From Propionicimonas sp. (GTDB taxonomy: Bacteria; Actinomycetota; Actinomycetes; Propionibacteriales; Propionibacteriaceae): 34,143 bases of DNA. The notes below the pieces were generated by a model. The model was not told where the DNA came from and did not search any database. It saw only the letters and a list, made by a program, of their open reading frames with translations. The stretch spans positions 1 to 34,143 of the forward strand of contig NZ_JARKPQ010000129.1 in the NCBI RefSeq assembly GCF_029975155.1, read 5' to 3'. Shown in pieces: positions 8,992-17,376 of the stretch; within the stretch, counting starts at the first letter, position 1; each line of letters begins with the position of its first letter. Both the position numbers and the translations under genes were made by a program.

Positions 8992-9418
8992 ATGGCGGAG
9001 CGTGTCCATGTCCGGGAGATCAGCAACGTTGAGGGCAACCGCCTGTTGCAGATCGTGCGTCGTAGTTCGGGGTCGGTGATGACGTGGCGTCGGGCGCAGA
9101 TGGTCCTGCTGTCCGCGCAGGGCATGGACGTGGCGAAGATCGCGCAGGTGACGTTCACCAGCCCGGATCGGGTCCGCGACGTGATCCACAACTTCAACGC
9201 CGACGGATTCGACTCGCTGCGCCCCAAGTACGGCGGCGGCCGGCCACCGAAGTTCGACCCTGACCAGCGCGCGGCGATCAAGCAGATCGCGCTCGCCAGG
9301 CCGGGCGATCACGGGTTGCCGTTCTCGACGTGGAGCCTGTCGAAACTGGCCGACTACCTGGTGGCACAGGGGGTGGTCGAGGACATCTCCACCCACGAGG
9401 GCCTGCGGGTCCTGCTCT
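8992..9418 (+). pseudogene. IS630-family transposase, N-terminal fragment
   Basis: The fragment starts at ATG 8992 with AGGAG in front. About 142 residues match the N-terminal helix-turn-helix half of IS630-type transposases: RRSSGSVMTWRRAQMVLLSAQGMD, DVIHNFNADGFDSLRPKYGGGRPPKF, then SKLADYLVAQGVVEDISTHEGLRVLL. The catalytic DDE half is missing; at about 9418 the sequence switches without a gap into an IS3-type transposase. The protein frame runs on for 100 residues of nonsense. Clearly inactive. Confidence 0.85.
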
Positions 9419-9745
9419 CAGTACACCTTGATCAAGCTTTCCGAACGCCTCGACGAGGCGGGGATCGCGGCCTCCGTCGGGGCGGTCGGCACGAGCTACG
9501 ACAACGCGTTGGCCGAGACGATCAACGGCTTGTACAAGACCGAGCTGATCAAACCCCGCGGCCCTTGGCGCAGCAACGACGACGTCGAGTTCGCCACCGC
9601 CGAATGGGTCGGTGGTACAACCACCGCCGCCTCTACGAGTACTGCGGCGACATGCCACCAGCCGACCTCGAAGCCCTCTACTACGATTCACACCAAGCCC
9701 TGCAACCAGCAGAGCTCACAACAACATGAGTCTCCGGACACTCCG
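9419..9745 (+). pseudogene. IS3-family transposase (OrfB), C-terminal fragment
   Basis: The fragment reads LSERLDEAGIAASVGAVGTSYDNALAETINGLYKTELI, typical of the integrase core of IS3 OrfB, including the final catalytic Glu in ALAETINGL. A one-base deletion near 9612 moves the remaining codons (WYNHRRLYEYCGDMPPADLEA) to another frame. The 5' two thirds are absent because the fragment is fused to an IS630 remnant. Inactive. Confidence 0.88.
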
Positions 9746-9752
9746 GGGAGAT

Positions 9753-9932
9753 TCAGGTCACCTGCGTCGATATCAGCCGGTCCCGCAACGCCAAGATGTC
9801 GCCGGTCATCGACGACCACGTCGTCACCTCCTCGACCGCACGAACCCTCCCCAGTGGCACGATCCGAATGCAGACCTTCGCGTCGCGTTTCGACAGGTCC
9901 AATCCCGCACACCGCGGGTGTAACACCTCCAT
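9753..9932 (-). pseudogene. IS110-family transposase, N-terminal fragment
   Basis: From ATG 9932 the product reads MEVLHPRCAGLDLSKRDAKV..., the start of IS110-type DEDD transposases with the first catalytic Asp in GLDLSK. After about 59 residues it stops where the IS3 remnant begins. Only the N-terminal seventh of a normal ~400-residue protein remains. Confidence 0.8.
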
Positions 9933-10358
9933 CGCCGACCCCCTTCCGATCCCGATACGGCAAGGCGGACCGCGGACGGGGCTATCGAAATCAGGAGTCT
10001 GACTTGCGTGCTCGTAGCAACAATCCACGGTTCCCGTGGCAGGCCCCGCACCCCACACTGAGCTGCTGGCTCACCGGCACGAAGAAGCGTCCGGGGTCGA
10101 CCGCGATCCACTCACCAACGATGCACCCCACCCGTCCAAGGTGACCAGAGAGAAGTCTTCCCGACCCACGATGGCCGCCGCACGGCCCCGGCCACTGAGC
10201 TGTGTTGGTCTCCTCGAGAGGGCTGGCCTTCTCATGCCCGGCGGTCGGGCAATCCGCTCAAGTAGTTGAGGTCACGCAGCTGGCGCAGGCACCGCGCATT
10301 GAGCGGTCATGAAGGTCAACACCTGTGCGCTCAGCAGCGGCCGGCCGCGTGTGAGGCT
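9933..10358. other. Stretch without a recognisable gene
   Basis: About 425 bp between the IS110 fragment and the anchored protein gene. Frames are open by composition only and none resembles a known family. It probably contains the upstream end of the IS110 remnant and an intergenic region. No tRNA or terminator was identified. Confidence 0.4.
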
Positions 10359-10862
10359 TCAGGCCGTCGCCTTGCTCGCCCCTCCTTGGATCAGCACCCT
10401 TGCGCCAACGAAGACGAGTAGCGCCAGGACCAAGACGACGGTCGTGATCTCCTTCACGGCGAGCTGCTCCGCGAGGAACTCCTTGTTCTCGGTGTCCTTG
10501 GCGGCCGACCTCTCACCAACCTCGCGGATGTCGTCGAGCACACGCATGCGCTCATCCGGGGTGAGGTCCTTGTCGAGTTCCGCCTTGAGGATCGCCAGCC
10601 GTTCGAGGTGGATCTCGTGTACCTGCGCCTGGCTGCGCTCGTTCGAGTCGAGCGCAGCCTGGAGGGCCTTGGTCGTGTCCTCCAGCGCGGAACGTGCGAA
10701 CTTCGTGAACTCGGGAAACTGGCTGATGGCCTTCAGGGCCACTTCCTTGTCCATCTCGGGCATCATCGCCAGAAACTGGACGAACTTGTCTTTCGAGAGG
10801 TTCCGCCAGGACCCCATGCCGAGTGCCTTCAGGATGTCCGCTTCATTGTTGTACTGCATCAT
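10359..10862 (-). CDS. C-terminally anchored coiled-coil protein of unknown function
   Basis: 167 residues from ATG 10862 (a second ATG follows directly), chosen because AAAGGAG lies six bases upstream. Residues about 1-50 are a small helical domain (SKDKFVQFLAMMPEMDKEVALKAISQFPEF), 55-135 are charged heptad-like helices, and 139-158 form a single membrane helix (ITTVVLVLALLVFVG) near the C-terminus, so it is a tail-anchored topology with most of the protein in the cytoplasm. It is divergent from an XRE regulator across a 118-bp region with repeated motifs. No family was recognised. The pairing of a membrane-anchored coiled-coil protein with a membrane-linked regulator suggests a stress or defence module, which is inference. 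Confidence 0.65.
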   Translation of the reverse strand: MMQYNNEADILKALGMGSWRNLSKDKFVQFLAMMPEMDKEVALKAISQFPEFTKFARSALEDTTKALQAALDSNERSQAQVHEIHLERLAILKAELDKDLTPDERMRVLDDIREVGERSAAKDTENKEFLAEQLAVKEITTVVLVLALLVFVGARVLIQGGASKATA

Positions 10863-10980
10863 GGTCTCCTTTGGTGCTGGATCGGGAACCGGATTAGCGT
10901 CGCCTGTCCCAACTATGCATGCTAAATCTAGTAGGGTCAAGTAGTCCACGACTGTACGTGCTAGATGCTATGCTCCCCGC
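10863..10980. promoter_or_regulatory. Divergent promoter/operator region with leaderless promoter for the XRE gene
   Basis: A -10-like TATGCT at 10969-10974 ends six bases before the XRE start codon at 10981, and there is no ribosome binding site, so that mRNA is probably leaderless. An imperfect inverted pair (GCATGCTAAATCTAG near 10917-10931 and CTAGATGCTATGC near 10961-10973) overlaps the promoter and is a candidate operator for the XRE protein. Confidence 0.5.
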
Positions 10981-12144
10981 ATGCCCAAGTACTCACCCGA
11001 AGCCATGGGGGAGGTCATCAAGGACCTCCGGAAGAAGCGCAAGCTCACGCAGGAGGAGCTTGGGATCCGCGCGGGTTACCAGGGTGGCGCAGGCGTTTCA
11101 GTCTCGCGACTCGAAAGCGGCCAGATGGAGGCGAGTGAAGAGCGGTTCGTGGAGATCGCCCGCGCACTTGACGTCACGCGGGAGGAACTTGTGACGCTGG
11201 CTGACGCGAGGACCGCTCTGCTCAGGAGTACCTCCGCCGGTGGCATCGTCAGCGTCTCAGATCGGATCGCTCGGATCGAGCGAGTGAAGGAGGCGCGTAG
11301 GCAGCTCGTCAAAGAGGTAGAGGCGCTTAACATCGCCAGTGACCGAGCGAGAGATGACTTCCTCCTGCGGTTCCACGAGATCGCCGGGCGTCTGGACGAC
11401 GCGCCCTCCCCTGATCCGGGGACGCTCGCTACCGACCAACTTCCGCACGCGGACGACGCTGCGGTCGAAGCCGCGCTCCAGATCCAGTTCACTAGATTCG
11501 GCGTTGAACAGGCCCTCGCGGGTACCTCGGTCGCCGCGGCTGGAGGCGCGACAAGTGGTGATTCCGCTTTCGAGGCGTTCACTAGCTTGGTGTCTCTGGG
11601 ATCGTTTCCTCTGGGCTCCCTCCTCTCGAGCCTCCGTATCGGGGCGGCTTTCAAGGCGCTTCAGAAGACAACGGGCATGCGGCCCACCCTGGGTGTAGCC
11701 AGCGGGATCGCAGCCGTCGTGGGGATCGCCGCTGGTGCTGCGGTCGGATGGCAAAGGGCGACGGCGCAGCGTAGTAGCAGACAGCAGAAGGAGCTCGCCG
11801 AGGCAGAGGCCGAGATTGCACTGACCCAGCCCGGAGTTGACGCGTTGCGGGACCTCGTACCCAAGGCAACCGAGACCCTGGACTACATCGCCGTGCACGC
11901 ATCCCATGCACTCCGCAGATGGGAAGCCGAGGTGGGAGGAGAGCCACGTGGCTGGGGCTCGCTGAGCCCAAGCGAGCAAAAGCGCTACTACGACTTGGTT
12001 GAGGTAGCAGCCGCCCATCTCGCCGTCGTAACCATGAGACTCGAGGACCTGCTGACGACTCGGGACGACGATCTCGAACGGGCCAAGGCGCTGGCAGACG
12101 AAGTCCTGGCCCAGTCCCGGGACGTCATCACCTCTCACGTGTGA
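10981..12144 (+). CDS. XRE-family regulator with internal membrane segment
   Basis: 387 residues. Residues about 9-70 are an XRE/Cro helix-turn-helix (EVIKDLRKKRKLTQEELG...VSRLESGQMEASEERFVEIARAL). A coiled-coil-like stretch at 95-135 follows. Residues about 176-230 are Gly/Ala/Ser-rich and 236-256 are a hydrophobic helix (TLGVASGIAAVVGIAAGAAVGW), then a charged helical C-terminus. A DNA-binding domain joined to a probable membrane helix is unusual and would tether the regulator to the membrane or let it respond there. It probably controls itself and the divergent anchored protein. Start ATG 10981 fits the leaderless promoter. Function beyond DNA binding is unknown. Confidence 0.75.
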   Translation: MPKYSPEAMGEVIKDLRKKRKLTQEELGIRAGYQGGAGVSVSRLESGQMEASEERFVEIARALDVTREELVTLADARTALLRSTSAGGIVSVSDRIARIERVKEARRQLVKEVEALNIASDRARDDFLLRFHEIAGRLDDAPSPDPGTLATDQLPHADDAAVEAALQIQFTRFGVEQALAGTSVAAAGGATSGDSAFEAFTSLVSLGSFPLGSLLSSLRIGAAFKALQKTTGMRPTLGVASGIAAVVGIAAGAAVGWQRATAQRSSRQQKELAEAEAEIALTQPGVDALRDLVPKATETLDYIAVHASHALRRWEAEVGGEPRGWGSLSPSEQKRYYDLVEVAAAHLAVVTMRLEDLLTTRDDDLERAKALADEVLAQSRDVITSHV

Positions 12145-12428
12145 TTGCCGACCGGCGCCCGTGGAACAGGCTATGAGGCGCGCCGAGCGGTGACGACCCT
12201 CCCGGCCGTCTGCGAATTGCTGTCCGAGGTCCGGGTGCCACCCTAACCACAGGGAGGAAGTTTGTCGGCCCATGACCAGCACAGAGAGCGGGGACCCTCT
12301 CCCGCCCGCCAGGAAGCCTGCGTTGACATGCCACGCGGTGAGGCCTGGCCTGAGTAGGCTGATCGCGTATAGAACGCTGGCCAGACTCGCGCGAGTAACG
12401 CCAAAGCACACCAGTGTAGGAGTGTGGT
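12145..12428. other. Intergenic region upstream of the nucleotide cluster
   Basis: About 280 bp with no gene. It contains TTGACA at about 12323 and TATAGA near 12368, but they are too far apart to pair. AGGAG just before 12429 is the ribosome binding site of the kinase gene. Base composition becomes visibly less GC-rich from here on. Confidence 0.4.
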
Positions 12429-13016
12429 ATGAAGGAAGGGAAGATCGACCTCCACGCGCTGGCCGTCCTCGGCCTGGCTGGTTCCGGAAAGTCCTCCGTA
12501 GTTGCCCGAATCAGGCGAAATGCAGGAGTCTCCTCCTATACATTTTCCGGAGGGCGGTCTCTGAGGAAACTCTCTGACGCCGGAGACACGGTGGCTGGCT
12601 CGCTTGTTTCGACTGGCGCGGCGATGCCCGGCGAACTCTTCGTTAACCTGCTCATGCGTGAACTGCACGCCTTGCCGCAAACGCCCACACATCTCCTTCT
12701 GGACGGAAATCCTCGCAGCCTTGAACAGGTCCAGGCCATTCCGGCGCTCGAATTCCGCTCATTTCACTGCATCGTTCTATCAGTACCCATTGACGTCGCA
12801 GTCTCGCGTGTTCGAGCTCGGGCGCACTATTCGTCTCGCGTTGATGATGCGCGCGGACTTGCCTCATATCGCGTACGCCAGGATGCAACTCTTCAACCAC
12901 GCATTGTTCGAGAGGTGGGCACCTTTAGCGATGTAAAGTTCATCGATGGAGATCGGGATCTGGACGCGGTTACTGCGGACGCCCTCGCCTACTTCGACAG
13001 CATTCTCAAGAAGTAA
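12429..13016 (+). CDS. Adenylate-kinase-like nucleoside monophosphate kinase
   Basis: 195 residues. A P-loop GLAGSGKS is at 15-22. LLLDGNPRSLEQ at about 92-103 matches the adenylate kinase signature (DGFPR...Q) except for Asn in place of the aromatic. An Arg-rich segment with SRVDD and a following Arg resembles the phosphate-binding R...DD...R of the family, with a very short lid. It would move a phosphate from ATP to a nucleoside monophosphate. A good AGGAG lies six bases before ATG 12429. Its 3' end overlaps the convergent ThiD-like gene by 11 bp, linking it to the cluster. Given the neighbours, the substrate may be a modified cytidine nucleotide rather than AMP; that is inference. Confidence 0.75.
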   Translation: MKEGKIDLHALAVLGLAGSGKSSVVARIRRNAGVSSYTFSGGRSLRKLSDAGDTVAGSLVSTGAAMPGELFVNLLMRELHALPQTPTHLLLDGNPRSLEQVQAIPALEFRSFHCIVLSVPIDVAVSRVRARAHYSSRVDDARGLASYRVRQDATLQPRIVREVGTFSDVKFIDGDRDLDAVTADALAYFDSILKK

Positions 13017-13803
13017 CGTCGGACCATCGGGCCTGCAGGTTCAACGCGTCGACCGGGTGACGACCACCGCCTATCTCCGCCAGGCCGTGGTGCACGGCCT
13101 TACTCGATAATACTCCCGCGCGGACCACGGACTCGCGCAAAACCAATCCTCGGGCCAGCAGGCTGGCCACCAAAGTCGAGTGTGTGCACCCGGCACCATG
13201 GTCAAGCGGCTCAGGATGGGGCACGCGACCCAACCATTGACCATTCCCGTTGTGAAGGAAGTAGTCCCCCCGTGGATCGTCACCCATTGTGACAACGACG
13301 GCGCTAGCGCCCTGTGCTCTTATCCAAGAAGCCAATTCTGGTGCGTCGGCCGAAGGTAGCTCTGCTATTGTTCGCGCCTCTTGCAGGTTTGGGGTGAGTA
13401 GAGTCGCACGCGGCAGGTACTCGCGACAGATCGAATTACGAAGGGAGTCTCCTTTGCCGAGGATTGCGCCCGATGCGGCACCCATTACCGGATCGATGAC
13501 GCAAGGGACGTCCAGGCGATCGCTGATAGCCGCGATCGCACTTATCACGGAAGGGCTCCACGTTGCACCCACCTTCAGGGCGCTGATTTCAAGATCTGCG
13601 TTGATAGCGGCAAATTGCGCTTCGATCATGTCTAGGGGGATGGAATGGCGTTTCGTTATCCCCATCGTGTTTTGGGCAGTGACCCCCACAAGCACTGTTG
13701 CCAAGAAGCAACCGACCGATGCGGCGGCTTTGACGTCTGCATGCGTTCCCGCTCCGCCGCTGGAGTCGAAAGTCCCAATCGAGAGGACTACTGGGACCGT
13801 CAT
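13006..13803 (-). CDS. thiD: ThiD-like hydroxymethylpyrimidine (phospho)kinase
   Basis: 265 residues of the ribokinase/PfkB fold. The ThiD pattern is clear: VLSIGTFDSSGGAGTHADVKA (normally DPSGGAG), TAQNTMG at 42-48 with the Gln that contacts the pyrimidine in ThiD, LKVGATWS, VIDPVMGA, and the anion-hole/catalytic segment DHGAGCTHST (201-210, Cys206). It phosphorylates hydroxymethylpyrimidines using ATP. ATG 13803 overlaps the stop of the preceding thymidylate-synthase-like gene (ATGA), so the two are translationally coupled. No other thiamine genes are nearby, so it is more likely part of a dedicated pathway for a hydroxymethylated pyrimidine than housekeeping thiamine synthesis. The symbol reflects the family, not proven function. 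Confidence 0.85.
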   Translation of the reverse strand: MTVPVVLSIGTFDSSGGAGTHADVKAAASVGCFLATVLVGVTAQNTMGITKRHSIPLDMIEAQFAAINADLEISALKVGATWSPSVISAIAAISDRLDVPCVIDPVMGAASGAILGKGDSLRNSICREYLPRATLLTPNLQEARTIAELPSADAPELASWIRAQGASAVVVTMGDDPRGDYFLHNGNGQWLGRVPHPEPLDHGAGCTHSTLVASLLARGLVLRESVVRAGVLSSKAVHHGLAEIGGGRHPVDALNLQARWSDVTS

Positions 13804-14798
13804 ATTCGACTCCTGAAGTGCAGTGGCCATCTATTCAAGAGGGCGTCGCTATATGCATCCGGAAGCCCATCTAGCATCTGTATGTCGCATCGCTTCTCGT
13901 GCGCTATTTGCCTGTAGAGCTCGAGCAACCTCAGAATGTCCTGCCAATAGGAGTCGATTGGCAGGCGTGCGAGTGATTTCGCGTCGAGAGTGGATTCATT
14001 CCTTCGTAGCAATTGCTCCCAGCGAAGCACGACTTTGAGTGCGTCGGCCGGGTCTCCATCAGGCATCGGTGGACACGGCTTAGAACTACTATCAGTCCGC
14101 GACGAGTCGGAAAGGACGTTCCGCGCCGAGGCGAGGTTCTCTTCGTAAACGTGGTAAGAGCCGGCGAAATGCGTATACGAGCCGACTCCGACGCCAAGTC
14201 GCCTAGCCAGCATCTCCTGGATCATCGTGAACGAAAAGACATCGCTCACGACACCGATATAAGCATCGTTGGCGCGCATGTAGGTTATGGCGTGTAGTGA
14301 GTCGTCTCGTATCAGGAACTGCAGGGCTAGAGTGCAAGCTACATCCGCGCTGCGGGGCGCACCAGTCTCGGAGCTCTCGTAGATCGACAGAATGGCTCGC
14401 TTGGTATCGGGATCATCTTCGAGGGTCGCGAGGACGCGTTCCCATTGGGATGGAAAGGCGCTGCTGGAGCCGAATAGCCGCGGGCCGTAGGCGGTGCCAT
14501 AGAGGTACTGACCATCTGGGGAGTAGGTCCGCATCCGCGGGGCGTAGTAGGCGATTGCATCAACTTCTCGGGATCCGCTAACGTACCAGAGGAACTCGGC
14601 GAAATTGAAAACAACATTGGTTCTTCGCGCGCTGATGCGAATCAGCCTGTCTAGTGGGTTCGCGATACGGAATGAATGTGCGAGAACCTCCTTACTGCGG
14701 TGGCCCCGGGGGGCAATGGAGTAGTGCGGGCTATCTATCACCTGGTGCAGGCCGTCTATGAACGCGTCTTGAAGCGAGTTGAAGGTGAACGTGGGCAA
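13800..14798 (-). CDS. Thymidylate-synthase-family enzyme, predicted cytidylate 5-hydroxymethylase
   Basis: 332 residues from TTG 14798 (GGGGAG eight bases upstream). The thymidylate synthase core is recognisable: catalytic Cys155 in ADVACTLALQF, phosphate-binding Arg175 in RAND, Asp178, and GSYHVYEEN with His216 and Tyr218. The Asn of thymidylate synthase that reads uracil (N177 in E. coli, in GLPFN) is Asp186 here (GVVSD), the same change as in phage dCMP hydroxymethylases, so the base is probably cytosine. Lys133 and Ala176 sit where thymidylate synthases have Arg and Ser. As I recall, these residues favour CMP over dCMP in the mildiomycin enzyme MilA. The predicted reaction is CMP plus methylenetetrahydrofolate to 5-hydroxymethyl-CMP. 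Three bases separate it from the upstream gene. Confidence 0.82.
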   Translation of the reverse strand: MPTFTFNSLQDAFIDGLHQVIDSPHYSIAPRGHRSKEVLAHSFRIANPLDRLIRISARRTNVVFNFAEFLWYVSGSREVDAIAYYAPRMRTYSPDGQYLYGTAYGPRLFGSSSAFPSQWERVLATLEDDPDTKRAILSIYESSETGAPRSADVACTLALQFLIRDDSLHAITYMRANDAYIGVVSDVFSFTMIQEMLARRLGVGVGSYTHFAGSYHVYEENLASARNVLSDSSRTDSSSKPCPPMPDGDPADALKVVLRWEQLLRRNESTLDAKSLARLPIDSYWQDILRLLELYRQIAHEKRCDIQMLDGLPDAYSDALLNRWPLHFRSRI

Positions 14799-14801
14799 GG
14801 G

Positions 14802-15266
14802 CTACACTCCCCTTGGGTCGGCCAGGAGCAGTTCGGCCATGGCAGAGTGCAAACTTTTTTCTTCGACGGATCCACTGAACCCGACGATTGCGACCCTGCC
14901 GACCGTTGGCAGACCGTGGATCATGCCGGAGTATTCCTCATGCTCTTCAAGAAGGATGATTAGAGGTATACCCGTGGCCGAAGCCCACCCGATTTCAATA
15001 TGCGTCCCCGGAGACGGAGGATCACCCGGTAATGCAACCACCAAGTCGGCCGAGGTGATCTGGTCGTAATCTAGCCTGGTGTATTCGTTAGGCTGAAGAA
15101 AGGCCGCGCCCCATTGTTCGCGAGTGTGGGCGTTTAGGACGTTCCATGATATGGAATTAAAGAAGTCGATCAACTCTTCGATGGTCGTTCGGAGTTCGCG
15201 GTACCGAGGCTCACTCTCTGCGTCCACCAAGGCTTTGAACGGACCTGCAATAAACACCGTGCTCAC
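14802..15266 (-). CDS. Nucleoside 2-deoxyribosyltransferase-family enzyme, MilB-like nucleotide hydrolase candidate
   Basis: 154 residues from GTG 15266, with GAGAGGAG in front. It begins STVFIAGPF, typical of the family, and has SADLVVALPGDPPSPGTHIEIGWA at 72-95, with the catalytic Glu91. Arg21 and Arg23 lie where MilB-type enzymes bind the 5'-phosphate. The family cleaves the N-glycosidic bond; MilB and its relatives hydrolyse (hydroxymethyl-)CMP to the free base and ribose 5-phosphate. The gene is in an operon with the cytidylate hydroxymethylase candidate and the ThiD-like kinase, in that order. Together they predict CMP to hmCMP to hydroxymethylcytosine to its phosphate. Its promoter region is cut about 60 bp upstream by IS debris. 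Confidence 0.8.
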   Translation of the reverse strand: MSTVFIAGPFKALVDAESEPRYRELRTTIEELIDFFNSISWNVLNAHTREQWGAAFLQPNEYTRLDYDQITSADLVVALPGDPPSPGTHIEIGWASATGIPLIILLEEHEEYSGMIHGLPTVGRVAIVGFSGSVEEKSLHSAMAELLLADPRGV

Positions 15267-15329
15267 GCCCGCTCCTCTCGCCGTCAGTGGGCATCATGCT
15301 ACATGGCCACCACGGTTCGGCTCCTCCGA

Positions 15330-15615
15330 CCGCGTGCCCTGGGACGCCCGGTGCACCAACGGCAGCAGTTCGCCGCGGACCTCCCCTCGCAGGCGCGCGG
15401 CGCGCTGGCTTCGCCGATCGTGGGGAGTGTATCCGAGCGCGGGAACGCCCTGGTCGCCTGCCAGTCGTCGGTGATGACCCGGGAGCCGACGTCCACCGAG
15501 GCGGTCACGAACGCGTCCAGGCTGTCGGCGGAAGCATCGGGCAGGACCTGCAAGCGACACAGTCCGATCCCGCGAGGCTGCCACGTTGCCTGCCGTGAAG
15601 GCCCGCTCCTCCCCG
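15330..15615 (-). pseudogene. IS1595-type transposase fragment
   Basis: The frame reads PRGIGLCRLQVLPDASADSLDAFVTASVDVGSRVITDDWQ, typical of the ISXO2/IS1595 transposase core with its catalytic Asp. The sequence continues in another frame as GYTPHDRRSQRAARLRGE...LLPLVHR. A frameshift near 15430 and loss of both ends make it non-functional. It is joined in frame to the larger transposase remnant to its right, and its left end lies about 60 bp from the start of the deoxyribosyltransferase-like gene. Confidence 0.75.
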
Positions 15616-16900
15616 CCGATACGGGGGGCATGGCGACTCGGTCGACGCCCAGGGCGTGGAGGGCGTCGTCAATGGCTTGCTCGCCGTAGCCGCGGTCAGC
15701 GGCCACGACTCTGGGTGTCTGCCCGGACCGTTGGATCACGCGCGCAATGCAGGGTGCCAGGCGCGGGGCGTCGGCCGGGTTCCCCGGCAGGACATCGTGA
15801 TCGAGGATGACGCCATCCTCGTTGTCGCACACCTGGGCTTTGTGGCCGAACTCGACCGGTTTCCCGAGGCGGCCCTTCGCGATGTGGCGGGCATCGGGAT
15901 CATGGAGACTGACCAGACGGGTGGCCCCCGCCGGGGTCACCCCCGCAACCCGCAGGCGGGTCTGGTCAGCGATCTTCCTGGTGACCTCCAATGAGTCGTC
16001 ATGTCGTTGACGGCCCGGGCGAGGCGGCCCCGCCGCCGGCCCGCGACCGCATCCTTCTGTCCGGCGGCAGCCAGCCCGGCTGCCCTTTTCCTCGTGACCC
16101 GCAGCGCTCGTTTCGCGTTGGTGAGCAGTCGTTGCGCTTCACGGGCGGCTGTCTGGGCGAGGTCGGCCAGTTCGGCGTTCTTCCGGCGCACCACAGCCAG
16201 CATCTCCTCGCGGCCCTCGGCGCTGTGGCTGCGGAGCTTCGCGTTCAGATCGTGAGCCCGCCGCCCGGCGGCCCGGGACCGGTCACGCAGCTTGGTGCGG
16301 ACCGCGCCGCCAGCGGCCTGGACTCTCCTGCCGGTCGCGGCGATCCTGCGGACCGCCCTGGCCAGCGGGCCCGAGTCGGTCGGGTAGGCCACGTTCGATG
16401 GCACCACGGTGGTGTCGACCCGCACCCGCGCGCAGCGCAGCACCTTCGCCTCGGCGGCCTTCGCCAGCAGGGTGTCGTTGAGGCCGTCGACGGCGGCGGA
16501 TCCGCATCGGGTGGTCAGTTTCATCAACGTGGTCGGATGAGGCACGGGCTGGTCCAGCCCGAGCCGGCAGAACTGTCGCCACGTGATCGAGTCGGACACC
16601 TCCCGGCACAGCGATTCGAACCCGAGCTGGTAGCGGAACTTCGACAAACATCAACCGCAGATAGGTTTCCATCGGTGTCGACGGGCGCCCGATTCGCGGG
16701 TCGAAGAACGCTATGAACGGGTGAAGAACCTCGGATCATCGAGCAGAGCATCGACCCGAGCCAACTCCACCGGCAACCTGCGCAGTTCCTCGGGGAGCGT
16801 CGACTCCCACAACGTTGGTTGATGCGCAACAGTGCGCAACACGGCCGACTCCAGCCTCTCAAAACGAATGAGCTGGAACCATTACCCGTTGTCACACCAG
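15616..16900 (-). pseudogene. Decayed DDE transposase (ISNCY/IS1182-like)
   Basis: The body reads KFRYQLGFESLCREVSDSITWRQFC, HPTTLMKLTTRCG, RVRVDTTVVPSNVAYPTDSG (first Asp), a long Arg/Ala-rich helical stretch, then SLHDPDARHIAKGRLGKPVEFGHKAQV and VVAADRGYGEQAI (second Asp). The N-terminal region (LWESTLPEELRRLP..., DPRIGRPSTPMETYLRLMFV) is split over other frames with shifts near 16645 and 16730. Another break lies near 15990. The C-terminus with the catalytic Glu is replaced by the IS1595-type fragment. Not functional. Confidence 0.75.
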
Positions 16901-17047
16901 TATTCAAGGGGTGACACGCCCCGACTTCTTCAGGTCGAAGTAGCTAGTGACCTTTGTGTCAGGTGGACCCTGATGCGTGCACGTCTCTCTCGGGCGGCGC
17001 TGGCCACGAGCAGCCGCCGTGGCGTCCGAGCACCACCCGCCTGGGAC

Positions 17048-17081
17048 TGTCCACCAGACATTCCAGGTCTCCGTTATGCGG
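17048..17081 (+). promoter_or_regulatory. Repeated bipartite promoter-like box, copy A
   Basis: TGTCCACC (17048-17055), 16 bases, then CGTTATGCGG (17072-17081). The same two blocks at the same spacing occur at 24593-24626 and 33441-33474, while the 16 intervening bases differ. It lies just upstream of conjugation genes. The spacing suits an alternative (ECF-like) sigma factor; the sigma-like gene at 409-2238 is the natural candidate. Confidence 0.6.
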
Positions 17082-17082
17082 C

Positions 17083-17361
17083 GTGGATGGCCCGGCGGTC
17101 ACCACGCCTGACAGGAGGCTCCAGCAAGGAAATGACCAGACCTACCCAGACCCGGACGTCGACACGTACGACTCGCAGCCGACGCGGTTGAATCAAGATT
17201 GGCGCGCTATCGTTGACCGCCATGTCCGGGCCGGGCAGGCCGAAGTCAGCCGCGTCGCCAAACTCGAGCAGGCCCAAGCCCTCAACGCCGTAGGAAAACT
17301 CGCCGAGGCAGAGGTTCCCCTTCCGTTCGCGACGCCGCCCGGTGCCGCGCTGGCCTCCTGA
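17083..17361 (+). CDS. Small protein upstream of the conjugation gene, start uncertain
   Basis: The open frame reads ...QTYPDPDVDTYDSQPTRLNQDWRAIVDRHVRAGQAEVSRVAKLEQAQALNAVGKLAEAEVPLPF... and ends 15 bases before the SCO6880-type gene. The C-terminal ~55 residues look like a real charged helical protein. No good start is in frame: GTG 17083 overlaps the promoter box, and the ATG with the best ribosome binding site (17132, after AAGGA) is in a frame that closes after 19 codons. Either a single-base frameshift has occurred or translation begins at a rare codon. No family recognised. By position it is a small component of the transfer operon. Confidence 0.45.
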   Translation: MDGPAVTTPDRRLQQGNDQTYPDPDVDTYDSQPTRLNQDWRAIVDRHVRAGQAEVSRVAKLEQAQALNAVGKLAEAEVPLPFATPPGAALAS

Positions 17362-17376
17362 GCGACTGGCCAAGTC

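Noticed and set aside
13006..13803. Ordinary thiamine biosynthesis operon
   Set aside because: No thiC, thiE, thiG or thi-box riboswitch is nearby; the partners are cytidylate-modifying enzymes.
13800..14798. Housekeeping thymidylate synthase
   Set aside because: The uracil-selecting Asn is Asp and no dihydrofolate reductase gene is adjacent.
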